Shown: in pieces, positions 9,950-19,873 of the stretch | How positions within the stretch are numbered: the first letter of the stretch is position 1 | Layout of the letters: each line of letters begins with the position of its first letter | Assembly (NCBI RefSeq): GCF_030283145.1 | Contig: NZ_JASNWE010000003.1 | Span: 558,001 to 622,000 of the forward strand | Origin: Actinomadura xylanilytica | GTDB lineage: Bacteria > Actinomycetota > Actinomycetes > Streptosporangiales > Streptosporangiaceae | Length of the DNA: 64,000 nucleotides | Reading direction: 5' to 3' | Made by a program: the position numbers and the translations under genes | The notes under the pieces: model-generated | What the model saw: only the letters and a program-made list of their open reading frames with translations | Databases searched by the model: none | Told to the model about the DNA's origin: nothing

Positions 9950-10023
9950 GCATTAGAATGTGGCCGTCGGCGCTGGGAGCAGGTTGCCGAACGGCGGGCG
10001 AAGCAGCGGGCGGACGGGTCCTG

Positions 10024-10941
10024 TCAGCCCGGTAGGGCGGCGACCGCCCGCGCGTACATGTGGACGGGGTCCGTCCCCGCGAGGGTGTGGAAGCCGGGCA
10101 GCGGCGGGAGGTCGCGGACGTACGGCAGGAGCGCGGCGAAGACCCGCCCGGCGCCCGCCGGACGGTCGGCGGGGTCCTTGGCGAGCAGGGTGAGGACGAG
10201 CCGTTCGACCGGCTCGGGGACGTCGTCGCGGACGAATGCCGGGGTCAGGGCGTCCTCCTCACGATGGCGGGCGATCTCCTCCACCGGCGACTCGTCCTGG
10301 AAGACGCGCCGTCCCGTGAGGAGCTCGTAGAGGATGCACCCGACCGAGTACAGGTCACCGCCGACGCCGGCCTTGGTGTGGCCATCGAGTTCGGGGGCCG
10401 CGTAGAGCAGGGACCCCGGGATGTCGCCGGGACGGGTGATCTCGGAGAACTCGGCGTACTCCAGCGCGGTCGCCACGCCGAAATCGAGGATCTTCACGGT
10501 GGTGTCGGGCGCCAGGACGACATTGGACGGAGTGAGGTCGCGGTGGATCAGGCCGGCCCGGTGCGCCGCGGCCAGCGCCGCGCACAGCTGGGCGCCGATC
10601 GCGGCCACCCACGGCACGGGGAGGGTGTCGGCGCCGCGTTCGGCGATCAGGTCGCGCAGGCTCACCGCGTCCGGGACCAGCTCCATGACGATGAACAGGT
10701 CACCCTCGCCCAGCTGCCCGAAGTCGTACAGGACGGGGACTCCCGGGTGCCGCAGCCGGGCGAGGACGCGCGCCTCCCGGTAGAAGCGGCGCCGGGCGTC
10801 GGCCGGGTCCCCGTTCGCGACGGGCCGGACGAGCTTGATGGCCACGTTCCGGTTGAGCCGGGTGTCGGTGCCCTCCCAGATCTCGCCCATGCCGCCGACG
10901 GCGAGCGGCGCCCGCCGCTCGTACCGATCCCCGATGCCCAC
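10024..10941 (-). CDS. soluble serine/threonine protein kinase
   Basis: The 305-residue protein is a Hanks-type kinase domain with little else. It has a glycine loop GGMGE, the ATP lysine K36 in VAIK, catalytic HRDLTPSN with D135, DFG at 153-155 and an APE-type element (YAAPEL), so it should be active. No membrane segment or PASTA domain is present, unlike housekeeping PknB. The start is a GTG preceded by a G-rich stretch. It lies between the RelE-UvrD helicase gene (83 bp upstream) and the giant ATPase (198 bp downstream) on the same strand. By analogy with PglW-type kinases of defence operons it may phosphorylate and gate its neighbours; that is inference. Confidence 0.9.
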   Translation of the reverse strand: MGIGDRYERRAPLAVGGMGEIWEGTDTRLNRNVAIKLVRPVANGDPADARRRFYREARVLARLRHPGVPVLYDFGQLGEGDLFIVMELVPDAVSLRDLIAERGADTLPVPWVAAIGAQLCAALAAAHRAGLIHRDLTPSNVVLAPDTTVKILDFGVATALEYAEFSEITRPGDIPGSLLYAAPELDGHTKAGVGGDLYSVGCILYELLTGRRVFQDESPVEEIARHREEDALTPAFVRDDVPEPVERLVLTLLAKDPADRPAGAGRVFAALLPYVRDLPPLPGFHTLAGTDPVHMYARAVAALPG

Positions 10942-11024
10942 CGTGCCCCGCCCCCGTCCCCAGCGCTGCGAACGACGATCCCTTCACAGTGTCGCGCCAT
11001 CTGACACCGCTCTGCACCGTTTTG

Positions 11025-13247
11025 TCAGGATCGGGGAAGAAAGGGGCTCGGCGTGCCGTGCCAGGAGATCAGCAGCGAGTCCCGGGCGCGGGTGGCGGCG
11101 ACGAAAAGCAGGGAGCGGGCGCGCTGGAGCTCGCGGCGGTGGGCCGCCGGGTCGGTCCGCTCCCGCTGCCCTGCCTGGGCGTGCGGGACGAGCCCGTCGG
11201 CGACCCCGGCGATGATCATGTGCTGGTACTCCAGCCCCTTGAAGCGGTGCATGGTGCCGATGTGCACGACGTCGTCCAGCTTGGGCCCGTCGGGGCCGAT
11301 GGCGGCGGCACTGATCCCGGCCGTGGCGAGGCGCGACTGCACCTCGTCGACCATGTGCCGCTCCGGGACGCCGATCGCGATGGACGGACTGGACGAGCCG
11401 GTCTCCTCGATCAGCTCCGCCACGTGCCCGGCGATGAGGTCCAGCTCGGCGCCCCACGTCGGTGCGGAGCGGAGGGCGGGCCGGGCACCGCGCAGCAGCG
11501 AGCGGTATCCGGTCAGTTCGCCGGACTCGTCGTCGAGGTCGTCCCAGGACTCCTCGCCGAGCAGTCGGACCGCCGAGCCGAGGATCTCGTGGGTGGTGCG
11601 GTAGCTCAGCGTCAGCCGCGCCGAGCGGCGCCCGCGGATGTTGATACCGAGGCTGCCGAGCGAGACGTAGTTGTTGTAGAGGCGCTGGTGGACGTCGCCG
11701 ACGAGGAAGATGTCGTTGGGCCCGTCCGGCACCATCGCGCGCAGCATCCGCCAGTGCGCGGCGGCCAGGTCCTGCGCCTCGTCGACGACGATGTGCTCGT
11801 AGCGCGGGCGCATCCGGGCGACCGAGGCGTCCTCCCGGTGGATGTTGAGGCCGTCGGCCCGGTGCTTGACGATCCGCGCGGCGCGCTGCTCTTCGAGGCG
11901 GGCGGCGCGCTCGGCGACCTGCCGGTAAGTCCACAGGTTCCGCTCGTCCAGCCGCAGCCTGAACTTCTCGACCAGCCGCCAGATCTCGGCCCGCTGGGCG
12001 CGGCCGATACTGCGGCCGCGGCCGGCCCTGCGGGCCCGGAAGTAGTCGGTGCGCGAGCCGCCCTCCATGCCGAGGATGACGTGGGTCCACTCGGCGTGCA
12101 GGAACTCGGCGTCCCAGGTGGTCTCCTCGTCCAACTCCCGCAGCATGGCGTTCCACTCCTGGATCGCCTTGTTGTCGTCGATCCAGCGGCGCTTGACGCC
12201 AGGCTCGGCACGCGCGACGACGTCGGCGGCGAGCTTGTCGATGTTGACGATCTCGACCCGGGCGGCGGTCTCGGCGCCGCCGAGCTCCAGGAGCCGCTTG
12301 CGCAGGTCGGCGGCGAGGTTCTTGTTGAACGTGGTCAGCAACACCGGCTTGGTGTCGCCCGGGGGCAGCCGGTCGACCAGGTGCTTGACCCGGTACAGGG
12401 CCACGATCGTCTTGCCGGTTCCAGGGCCGCCGCTCACCCGGGCCGATCCCTTCTGTTCCCGCTCGACCAGCTTGCGCTGGGTCGGGTGCAGATAGATCTT
12501 CCACTGGCCGAAGTCGTCCTCCAGCACGGCCTGGAGGTCGGTGTCCTCGGTGGTGACCTGGGTGGCCGGACGGGTCAGCGCGGTGGCGTAGTCGCCGGTG
12601 TCGACGTCGTCGTCGGCCGCGACGGGCCGGGTGATCTGTTCGAGGACCTCGTCGAAGGTCGTGCCGGCGTACAGCTCCAGCAGCACCTCCTGGGTGAGCG
12701 CGGGCGCGAACTCGACGAGCCCGAGCAGTTCCTCTTCCGTGCCGATCTTCCTGATCAGCGGGAGCAGCGGGGCGGCGACGCCGAGGTCGAGGAGCTGCTC
12801 GCGGGTGAACGCGGCGAAGAACGGTGCTGGTACGGCGGGTTCGGGCGCGGGGGGCCGCAGCGGGACCGGGGCGGGCGGCCGGGGCGCCGAGACGTTCTCC
12901 TCGACGCTGACCAGGTCGACGAACTCGATGGCCCCGGTGACCTCGTTGATCGTGTACTGGTACCGGTCGAGGTTGTCGTAGACGTCCTTGCGGTGCTTGA
13001 CGGCGACCAGGACGTAGTCGCGGTCGCCGGCGTGCAGGAGCAGCGCGCGATACTCGGCGTTGATGCGGGCGGAGTAGAGCCGCTGGTGGCCCTGGAGCTG
13101 CTTGAACCGCAGGCCGGGCGCATGGGGGTCCTTGCGGAACTTGTGCTGGAAGTCGTAGATCGCGCCCTTCACGGCGCGGGGCAGCTTCTTGGCCTCCTTC
13201 TCCGCCTTGTACAGCATCCGCAACGTGGCCACGCCCTGCATGCTCAT
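11025..13247 (-). CDS. SF1 (UvrD-like) helicase with N-terminal RelE/ParE-like domain
   Basis: The 740-residue product begins with about 110 residues resembling the RelE/ParE fold: basic helices, then RLYSARINAEYR and a strand ending VAVKHRKDVYDNL. A Pro-rich linker (about 120-142) follows, and then an SF1 helicase with Walker A GGPGTGKT at 273-280, motif II VVDEAQDL and a late MHRFKGLEY motif. The ATG start overlaps the stop of the DUF1998 helicase gene by 4 bp (ATGA), so the two helicases are made together. The RelE-like part could be a ribosome- or RNA-binding toxin remnant or a nucleic-acid clamp; no catalytic residues can be confirmed by eye. It is probably part of the five-gene defence-type operon. 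Confidence 0.85.
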   Translation of the reverse strand: MSMQGVATLRMLYKAEKEAKKLPRAVKGAIYDFQHKFRKDPHAPGLRFKQLQGHQRLYSARINAEYRALLLHAGDRDYVLVAVKHRKDVYDNLDRYQYTINEVTGAIEFVDLVSVEENVSAPRPPAPVPLRPPAPEPAVPAPFFAAFTREQLLDLGVAAPLLPLIRKIGTEEELLGLVEFAPALTQEVLLELYAGTTFDEVLEQITRPVAADDDVDTGDYATALTRPATQVTTEDTDLQAVLEDDFGQWKIYLHPTQRKLVEREQKGSARVSGGPGTGKTIVALYRVKHLVDRLPPGDTKPVLLTTFNKNLAADLRKRLLELGGAETAARVEIVNIDKLAADVVARAEPGVKRRWIDDNKAIQEWNAMLRELDEETTWDAEFLHAEWTHVILGMEGGSRTDYFRARRAGRGRSIGRAQRAEIWRLVEKFRLRLDERNLWTYRQVAERAARLEEQRAARIVKHRADGLNIHREDASVARMRPRYEHIVVDEAQDLAAAHWRMLRAMVPDGPNDIFLVGDVHQRLYNNYVSLGSLGINIRGRRSARLTLSYRTTHEILGSAVRLLGEESWDDLDDESGELTGYRSLLRGARPALRSAPTWGAELDLIAGHVAELIEETGSSSPSIAIGVPERHMVDEVQSRLATAGISAAAIGPDGPKLDDVVHIGTMHRFKGLEYQHMIIAGVADGLVPHAQAGQRERTDPAAHRRELQRARSLLFVAATRARDSLLISWHGTPSPFLPRS

Positions 13248-16200
13248 GTCGTCCCCGTCTCGATGCACTCGGCCAGTTCCGTGATGCTCCACCGGTTCGC
13301 CGAGCGGGTGTCCCAGCCCGCCGTGGCGTAGGCGCGGTAGCGGTCGGTCGCCTCCTGGTCGTTGCCGGCCAGCACGACCGCGACCTTGACCTGCGGCCAT
13401 GCCAGCTCGGCCTGCCAGGCGCCCTCGCCGAGCTCGTAGCCGACCTCGGGGGCGGGCACGCCGCGGGCCATCACGCCGCGGGCGAGCTCCGCCAGGCCCG
13501 GCTCGTCGGGATCGAGCAGGTCGAGCACCTGCCCCCAGGCGGCGTCCGCCGCCGGTGCGTCGTCCGCCCGGGTCCGGGTGGACGGTCCGGCGGGCGCCGC
13601 TGCCTGCGGATGCGGTTCAGGCTCGGGCTCCGGGGTCGGGGGCTCGGTGTCGTGCCGCGTGGCGGAGCCCTGACCCGGCTGGGACGCCTCGCCTCCCGGG
13701 GGAAGGTCCTCCTCGTCCAGGGGCAGCCCGCTAAGCGAGGTGAGCAGCCCGACGCCGCCGGTGATGGCGAGCGCGGACGGGTCGAAGTCGTCCAGGTCGG
13801 TGTGGGCGAGCTGGCCGCCGTCGCCCTCGCCGTAGGAGAGGAACTGGAGCAGGTTGCCCCAGTAGAGCCAGCCGTGCCAGCGGCGGCGGTGCGCGTTCTC
13901 GTCGGCGTCGATGGTGGCGGCGCGGTCGTCGATGACGGTGAAGCCGCTCCACGTCTTGGTGCGGCCGTCCACGACGACTGTGACGGGGCAGCCGCTCGCG
14001 TCCTCAGCGCGGATGAGCGCCAGTCCGCCCGTCGGCGGGGTGGGCAGGGGGTCGCCGCGCAGCGCGGCCGTGAGCACGTCGCCGACGCGGTCGGGCCCCG
14101 CCTGCCGGACGGCGGCGCCGGGCATGACCAGCCCCGCGACGGCGGCTTCGGCGCGGTGCTGCCAGCGGTCGCAGTCGGGGTCGGACAGGAAGGCCAGCAG
14201 GGTCTGGATCGGGTTGGCCCAGATCAGCGCGGCCAGCTCGTCGGGGTCGCCCTGCCGGAGGTGGGCCTTGGCCTTGCGTTGCGCGTTGGCCTGGTACGGG
14301 GTCCAGGCGGGCGATTCGGGAAACTTGCCGCTCTCCCAGTGCGCGACGTCGTCCCAGGTGAGTTGGAAAACGACACGGCCGTGGGCGCGGAGCCGGGCGC
14401 GTTTGGCGGCGTCGCCGGCGAGGCGGTTGGCGCGCGGGGCGGCGTGGTAGTTGTAGCCGTCCAGGTAGACGGCGACCTCCAGCGGGGCCCCGTCGAGCCG
14501 CTTGAAGTACACGTCGGGCCGAGTGCCCTTGATGGTGTTCTGCAGGATGACCTGCCAGTGCACGACCTCGTCGCGGGCGGCGATGCGCAGGTCGGCGGTG
14601 CGGCGGTCGTTGAGGCGGGGGCCGGAGCCGAAGGCGCGTCCGGTCCCGGGTTTGCCCGCCCAGGCGATGAGGGCCTGGAGGAAGCGCGCCTCCAGCTCGC
14701 TCTCGACCTGGTTGACGAGGGAGATGTCGTCGGTGCTGGCGACCGGGGCGGTCGACCAGTCGTCCAGGAGCTCGTCGAGCATCTCGACGGCCAGACCGCG
14801 GTCGGCCAGGTCGAACTCGTCGCCCGGGACGTGCGACAGCAGGCAGCGGTGGCAGGCCGCCTTGCCCTCCTCGTTGCCGCACGGACAGTTGGCCACGAGG
14901 TCGCGGGCCTTCTCCAGGACCTCGCGGAACCCCTCCTCGGTGGACATGCGGTGCAGATAGCCGGTGCCGCCGGGGAGGGTGTCGTGCAGCACCAGGAAGC
15001 GCCGCCGGTGCCCGCTGTGGTGCAGGTGGTCGGGCATGGTCGCGGTGACGGTGCGCAGGTGCGCGGGGTCGCCGCCGTACTTGGCGGCCACGCCCGCCAT
15101 GAGCGCCGCCTGGAAGGTGACGGTCCGTTCGGGAATCATCGTGGTGGCGACCGGGACCAGGATCCGCAGCGCCTCGGTGTGCAGCTCGTGCGCGGTGATC
15201 AGCGGCTCGTGCTCGACGTCGCCGCCGCGCCGCTGCGGGCACCACGGCCGGTGGTGGCTGTGCGAGGCGTCGTATCCGGACGTCGTCTCTCCGCCGAGCT
15301 GCTGAGCGGAGGGGGGCGGCCCGCCGGTCGCGGCGCCGCCGCAGGACGTGCAGACGTGGAACGGGTTGAGGCGCCGCAGGTCGCCGGCGAACGGGTCGCC
15401 GGGCGGCCGGTCCATCCGCAGCAGCCCGAGGTTGAAGCGGCGGACGACCGCGCGGCGGGTGAAGTCGACGCCGAAGGTGCGGGTGGCGTGCCGCCACGCG
15501 CCGGCGGCGATCTCCTCGCGGGGAATGTCGACGGCGACGGCGGTCTCGTAGTAGGCGCGCTGCCGGTCGTCGTGGTCGTCCCGGATGCGGGCGTCGTCGC
15601 GCAGGTCGTGGGCGGTGACGCGGGTCGGGATCAGGACGGTGTGCAGGCCGCTGCGGTCGCCGATCCTCTCGTTGCCGCAGCGCGGGCAGGGGCTGTGGTC
15701 CTCCTCCGCCGTGGTGGTGCGGACGTATCCGCAGTCCTGGCACACGCGCCATTTGGAGAAGCTGTGCCGGCCCCGCGCCCCGATGTCGAGCCCGGTGATC
15801 TCGTGCCGGTAGCCGCGGATGTAGAAGTGGTTTCCCGGGGCGAGCTCGGTGAGGGCGATCGACGCCGACCGCTTGTACTCGCGGATCTCGCTGTGACGGC
15901 GCCGGTCGGCGCGCGGCCGGTCACCCCGTCCGACCGCCTGCGGCACATCGGGAGCGGCGCCGGGCTCGTCGTCGGCGCGTTCCTCCCAGGTGAGGGTGGC
16001 CTCCAGGGCGGTGGCGGAGTCGATGAGCGAGTAGTTCGGCAGCAGACCGAGCTCGATCAGAGCGTTGTGGGCGGATTCGCGGCCGATCTCCCCGATGCGG
16101 GTCTGCACGGCCCGGCGCTCGGCGCGCAGCTCGCTGCGGCGCCCGCGCTGCTGCTGGTCGGAATCGATCATCGCGGCGATCGCCGCGTCGATCACTTCGA

Positions 16201-19200
16201 TCCGCGCGTGCAGGTCGGCGAGGCGGTCGTCCCAGATCCTCCGGGCCCGCGCGACGGCCTCCTCGATCCCGGCGGCGGCGAACGCGCGGAGCCGCTCGGC
16301 GGCCTCTTCGGTGACACCGGTCTCGGCCTCGCCGAGGGCGAACAGCGCGAGGAAGACCTGCGCGCGTTCGGCGCCTCCCGCGAGCGCGGCGCCTGTGAAC
16401 GCCGCCAGCCAGCCGGACTCGCCGAACAGCGCCGACGCGGTCCCGGGCATCGCCGGCACGCCGTGGAAGCGCTCGCGGGCGGCGAGGTCGACCAGGTGCG
16501 CGAAGTACTGGCGTTGCAGGATCTCCACCGCGGACAGGTAGCAGCCCGGCGGGACGATGTCGCCCGCGATCATGTCGGTGGGGTCGGCCAGGTAGTAGCG
16601 GTCACGGGGCTTGCGGCCGATGAGGGTCAGCACGAACGCGTTGCCCGTCTTGCGTCCGGCGCGCCCCACCCGCTGCACGTAGTTGGCGGGCGAACGGGGC
16701 AGCGAGGCGAGGACCACGGCGGACAGCTCACCGATGTCGATGCCGAGTTCCAGGGTGGGGGTGCAGGCCAGCACGTTCGGATCGCTGTAGCGGTGGCCGC
16801 GGAACTGCCGCTCGACGGTCTCGCGCTGCTGCCGGGTGAGCGCGCCGGTGTGCTCGGCGGTGATGACGCTGAACGGTTCGCCGCTGCGGTAGAGGCGCCG
16901 GTAGTAGTCGCGCTCGTAGCGGTCGTCGACGCACGCCTCAAGGTGTCCGGTGCACCGGTAGCGTGGGCAAGGAGCCTGCGCCCATTCCTGTATCCGTGCC
17001 GGGTGGACGGTCTGCTTCCAGTTGCAGACGGGGCAGCGGACCCCGGACTCCTCGACGATCCGGTCGCCGAGCCTCCGCACCTGGATGTGGCCGGGCAGCA
17101 GCCCGTACACGGCGGTGGCGCCGTCAGCCGCGGTGCGGCGCGCGATCACGTCCTCGTCGGTGAGCAGCTCCAGCAGCCGTCCGAGGTAGTGCGTGGCGTG
17201 GTCGGAGTCGAGCCCGAGGCAGCGGGCCGTCCAGTCCTGGAACCAGCCCTGCCGCCCGGTGATGGCGTCGAACTCGCTGCCGGTCTTGCGCGCCCCGAGG
17301 ACGAAGCGCGGAGCGGGCAGTCCCCTCGGGAACGCGGGCAGCCCGTCGGGGCGCCTGCCCCAGATGGTCATGTAGCGCTTGGTCCCGGCCCCGCCGATCC
17401 ACGGGTCGAGCCAGTGGTGCTTGACCGCGCCGCGCATCCGCATGCGTTCCAGCAGGCCCCGCACGTACGCGACGTACCGCTCGTGGTCGGGCAGCGCGGT
17501 GAGCGCGGCGGGTCCGCTGAGGTGCAGGTCGCGGGCGAGGGCCGCGACATGGTGGATGTCCTCGACGGCGACCTCGGCCGCGACCGTGCGGGTCAGCTCC
17601 AGGGTGCGCCCCTGACGGGACCGCAGCCCGAACTCCATGACGGCGGCGAACGCCAGCCGCTCCCCGATCAGGTTCCAGGTCTTGGCCGAGCCCTCGCTCT
17701 CACCGGCGAGCAGCGCGTCGACGTCCTCGCGGTCGTGCAGGTCGGGCGGCACCACCGAGGGAAGGTAGACCGGGTCGCTGGCCTCCTTCACGGTGTCGGA
17801 GATCAGCTCGTGCAGCGGCCTGGGCCCGTCGGAGTCGTCGAGCTGGGACGCAAGCAGCAGCCGCAGCGAGAAGCCGTACGACCGGTTGGCGACGAACCCG
17901 GCCCGGTGCGCGGCGTCCTGCACCGAGTCGTTGAACAGCAGGGTCTTGCGCTGCTTCCCGGCGAGCTGCCCGCCGGTGAACAGCTCGGTGACCGACACCG
18001 AGGCCAGCGCCGCCAGCCCGGAGCCGAGGAAGCGCGTCCCCTGGTCCATGTTGCAGGCGGGGCACCGGTCGTTCTTGGCGTGCCGGTAGCCGTCCTTGGT
18101 GTGGCTGAGGTCGGTGAGGACGAAGACGTCGCGGAAGTCGCTCTTCTTCGAGCGGGCCAGGTCCACCGACGGGTCCAGCGGGCGGACGCGGTGCCCGTTG
18201 TCGGTCAGCACCGCGACGTTCGGGCCGGGCTTCCCGGCGGCCTGCGCCTCGACCTCGCTCTCCGTAGCGGTGATCAGGGGGCGCACGAGCCGCTTGTCGG
18301 CGATGCCCGCCCGGTAGATCCGGATCGGATCGGTGACGAGGTCCTGCGGGTCCTGCTCCGGGGAGATCGCGGCCCAGCCGGACCGTCCGCAGTGCCGGCA
18401 GTACATCGCGGGCAGCATCTCCCGGCCCGCGCCCGCCAGCGTCGTCTCGGCGTCCAGCGGCGGCGGCGCCTCCCCCGACCAGCCGAAGCCGGGCCGGGGT
18501 CCGACCACGCGCAGCAGCCGGGACACCGACCGCACCCACAGGTGCGTCTCGACGTGCAGCAGCGGACGCTCGTCCGCGTCCGGGTCCGGGTTCGAGGCGG
18601 TGTCGGGGTCGCGGGCCTCCGACAGCAGCGCCACGAACCGCGCCAGCGCCGCCGCGGCGTGGGCGGGCGTGAGCCGGACGACCTTGCCCCAGCTGTAGGC
18701 GCCCCTGAGCGGCAGGAGTTCGAGGATCTCCTCGAAGGTGTGCGGTTCGCCGCCGAGGACCTTCAGGACGGCGCTGGTGAGGATGTGCCGGCGGAGCTCC
18801 CGGCCGAGTTCCTGCCTGGTGAGGTTGCCGCGCCCGACGACCGCCTCCATGATCTGGGCCATGGCGCCGGCGTCGCCGTGCGGGTCGGGGATGCTCGACA
18901 GCTCCTGCGGGTGGGGCAGGGGCAGCGTGTAGTCGATGTCCTCGTCCCCGATGAACTCCTCGGGAGACAGCCGGTCCTCGCCGATCACCGACTCGGCCGG
19001 GAACGGCGTCCCGAAGACGGTCTCGGCGACCCTGCGGATGGCGGCGCCGTCACCGCCCTCCCCCAGCGTCGCGCTGGTCGCGACCGGGCAGATCCGGCCG
19101 AGCGGACGTCCGGGCTCGCTGTGCCCGGTCGCCGCCGCGAGCCGGCGGAGGAGCATCGCCACGTCGGTGCCCTGCGCGCCGTCGTAGGTGTGGAACTCGT

Positions 19201-19873
19201 CCACCACCACGTGCGCGACGTCGGCGCCGTTCCAGAGGGGGAGGTCGCCGGAGCGCTGGAGGAGGAGGTCGAGCATCTTGTAGTTGGTGATCAGGATGTC
19301 CGGCCGCAGCCGCCGGATCTCCTTCCGGTTCGTCGCCACGCGCGGGTACCCGGTATCGGGGGTGTCGCCGATGTAGAGCCCCGCGCTCACCTCCTCCAGG
19401 CCGGGCTTCTGGAGGTAGTCGTTGATCCGCTTCGCCTGGTCGGTGGCCAGGGCGTTCATCGGGTACAGGAGGATCGCCTTGACGCCGGTCCTGCCCTGCC
19501 TACGCTGCCTGCGGCAGTGGTCGAGCACCGGGATCAGGAACGACTCGGTCTTGCCCGACCCCGTGCCCGTGGTGATCAGCGTCGGCTCGGCGTCGCCGTT
19601 GAACGTGCTGAGGCGCTCGAAGGCCCGCACCTGGTGCCGGTACGGCGAACGGAAGGTGGGCGGGGCCCACTCCAGCAGGTCGCGCCACCCGTCCTCGGCC
19701 TTCCGGAACGGCGTCCGGATGCGGAGGTAGGGGCCGCGGAAGATGCCCTGCTCGCGATGGTTGAGGAACTTCTCCAGCCCATCGCGCACATCGTCGTCGG
19801 CCAGCGCGAACGTCGTGGTGAGGTACTGCGTGATGTTCTGCCGGACCTCCTCGGCGGCAAGCGTCGGCCTCAT
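13244..19873 (-). CDS. DEAD-like helicase with DUF1998 and Vsr-like nuclease domain
   Basis: The 2209-residue protein has an SF2 helicase core with Walker A TTGTGSGKT at 101-109, motif II DEFH near 226, an ATSATLG motif III and motif VI QRVGRAGRK near 1070. Several zinc-ribbon-like CxxC pairs are scattered through it. A DUF1998 cysteine cluster CPCG...CHRC lies near 1665. After DUF1998, about residues 1770-1870 resemble a Vsr/DUF559 PD-(D/E)xK nuclease: RPDVYF, then LEVAVYLDG, a D..KRA helix and VFQLTWDDV. It is related in layout to DrmA/DrmB and DruE helicases, but I cannot assign it to DISARM or Druantia. The ATG has AAGGG 7 nt upstream; a GTG two codons earlier is possible. It is first gene of the operon. 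Confidence 0.85.
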   Translation of the reverse strand: MRPTLAAEEVRQNITQYLTTTFALADDDVRDGLEKFLNHREQGIFRGPYLRIRTPFRKAEDGWRDLLEWAPPTFRSPYRHQVRAFERLSTFNGDAEPTLITTGTGSGKTESFLIPVLDHCRRQRRQGRTGVKAILLYPMNALATDQAKRINDYLQKPGLEEVSAGLYIGDTPDTGYPRVATNRKEIRRLRPDILITNYKMLDLLLQRSGDLPLWNGADVAHVVVDEFHTYDGAQGTDVAMLLRRLAAATGHSEPGRPLGRICPVATSATLGEGGDGAAIRRVAETVFGTPFPAESVIGEDRLSPEEFIGDEDIDYTLPLPHPQELSSIPDPHGDAGAMAQIMEAVVGRGNLTRQELGRELRRHILTSAVLKVLGGEPHTFEEILELLPLRGAYSWGKVVRLTPAHAAAALARFVALLSEARDPDTASNPDPDADERPLLHVETHLWVRSVSRLLRVVGPRPGFGWSGEAPPPLDAETTLAGAGREMLPAMYCRHCGRSGWAAISPEQDPQDLVTDPIRIYRAGIADKRLVRPLITATESEVEAQAAGKPGPNVAVLTDNGHRVRPLDPSVDLARSKKSDFRDVFVLTDLSHTKDGYRHAKNDRCPACNMDQGTRFLGSGLAALASVSVTELFTGGQLAGKQRKTLLFNDSVQDAAHRAGFVANRSYGFSLRLLLASQLDDSDGPRPLHELISDTVKEASDPVYLPSVVPPDLHDREDVDALLAGESEGSAKTWNLIGERLAFAAVMEFGLRSRQGRTLELTRTVAAEVAVEDIHHVAALARDLHLSGPAALTALPDHERYVAYVRGLLERMRMRGAVKHHWLDPWIGGAGTKRYMTIWGRRPDGLPAFPRGLPAPRFVLGARKTGSEFDAITGRQGWFQDWTARCLGLDSDHATHYLGRLLELLTDEDVIARRTAADGATAVYGLLPGHIQVRRLGDRIVEESGVRCPVCNWKQTVHPARIQEWAQAPCPRYRCTGHLEACVDDRYERDYYRRLYRSGEPFSVITAEHTGALTRQQRETVERQFRGHRYSDPNVLACTPTLELGIDIGELSAVVLASLPRSPANYVQRVGRAGRKTGNAFVLTLIGRKPRDRYYLADPTDMIAGDIVPPGCYLSAVEILQRQYFAHLVDLAARERFHGVPAMPGTASALFGESGWLAAFTGAALAGGAERAQVFLALFALGEAETGVTEEAAERLRAFAAAGIEEAVARARRIWDDRLADLHARIEVIDAAIAAMIDSDQQQRGRRSELRAERRAVQTRIGEIGRESAHNALIELGLLPNYSLIDSATALEATLTWEERADDEPGAAPDVPQAVGRGDRPRADRRRHSEIREYKRSASIALTELAPGNHFYIRGYRHEITGLDIGARGRHSFSKWRVCQDCGYVRTTTAEEDHSPCPRCGNERIGDRSGLHTVLIPTRVTAHDLRDDARIRDDHDDRQRAYYETAVAVDIPREEIAAGAWRHATRTFGVDFTRRAVVRRFNLGLLRMDRPPGDPFAGDLRRLNPFHVCTSCGGAATGGPPPSAQQLGGETTSGYDASHSHHRPWCPQRRGGDVEHEPLITAHELHTEALRILVPVATTMIPERTVTFQAALMAGVAAKYGGDPAHLRTVTATMPDHLHHSGHRRRFLVLHDTLPGGTGYLHRMSTEEGFREVLEKARDLVANCPCGNEEGKAACHRCLLSHVPGDEFDLADRGLAVEMLDELLDDWSTAPVASTDDISLVNQVESELEARFLQALIAWAGKPGTGRAFGSGPRLNDRRTADLRIAARDEVVHWQVILQNTIKGTRPDVYFKRLDGAPLEVAVYLDGYNYHAAPRANRLAGDAAKRARLRAHGRVVFQLTWDDVAHWESGKFPESPAWTPYQANAQRKAKAHLRQGDPDELAALIWANPIQTLLAFLSDPDCDRWQHRAEAAVAGLVMPGAAVRQAGPDRVGDVLTAALRGDPLPTPPTGGLALIRAEDASGCPVTVVVDGRTKTWSGFTVIDDRAATIDADENAHRRRWHGWLYWGNLLQFLSYGEGDGGQLAHTDLDDFDPSALAITGGVGLLTSLSGLPLDEEDLPPGGEASQPGQGSATRHDTEPPTPEPEPEPHPQAAAPAGPSTRTRADDAPAADAAWGQVLDLLDPDEPGLAELARGVMARGVPAPEVGYELGEGAWQAELAWPQVKVAVVLAGNDQEATDRYRAYATAGWDTRSANRWSITELAECIETGTT

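Noticed and set aside
13244..19873. Naming the giant helicase DrmA, DrmB or DruE
   Set aside because: Domain order is similar, but the partner genes of DISARM and Druantia are missing and a Vsr-like tail is present; a profile search is needed.
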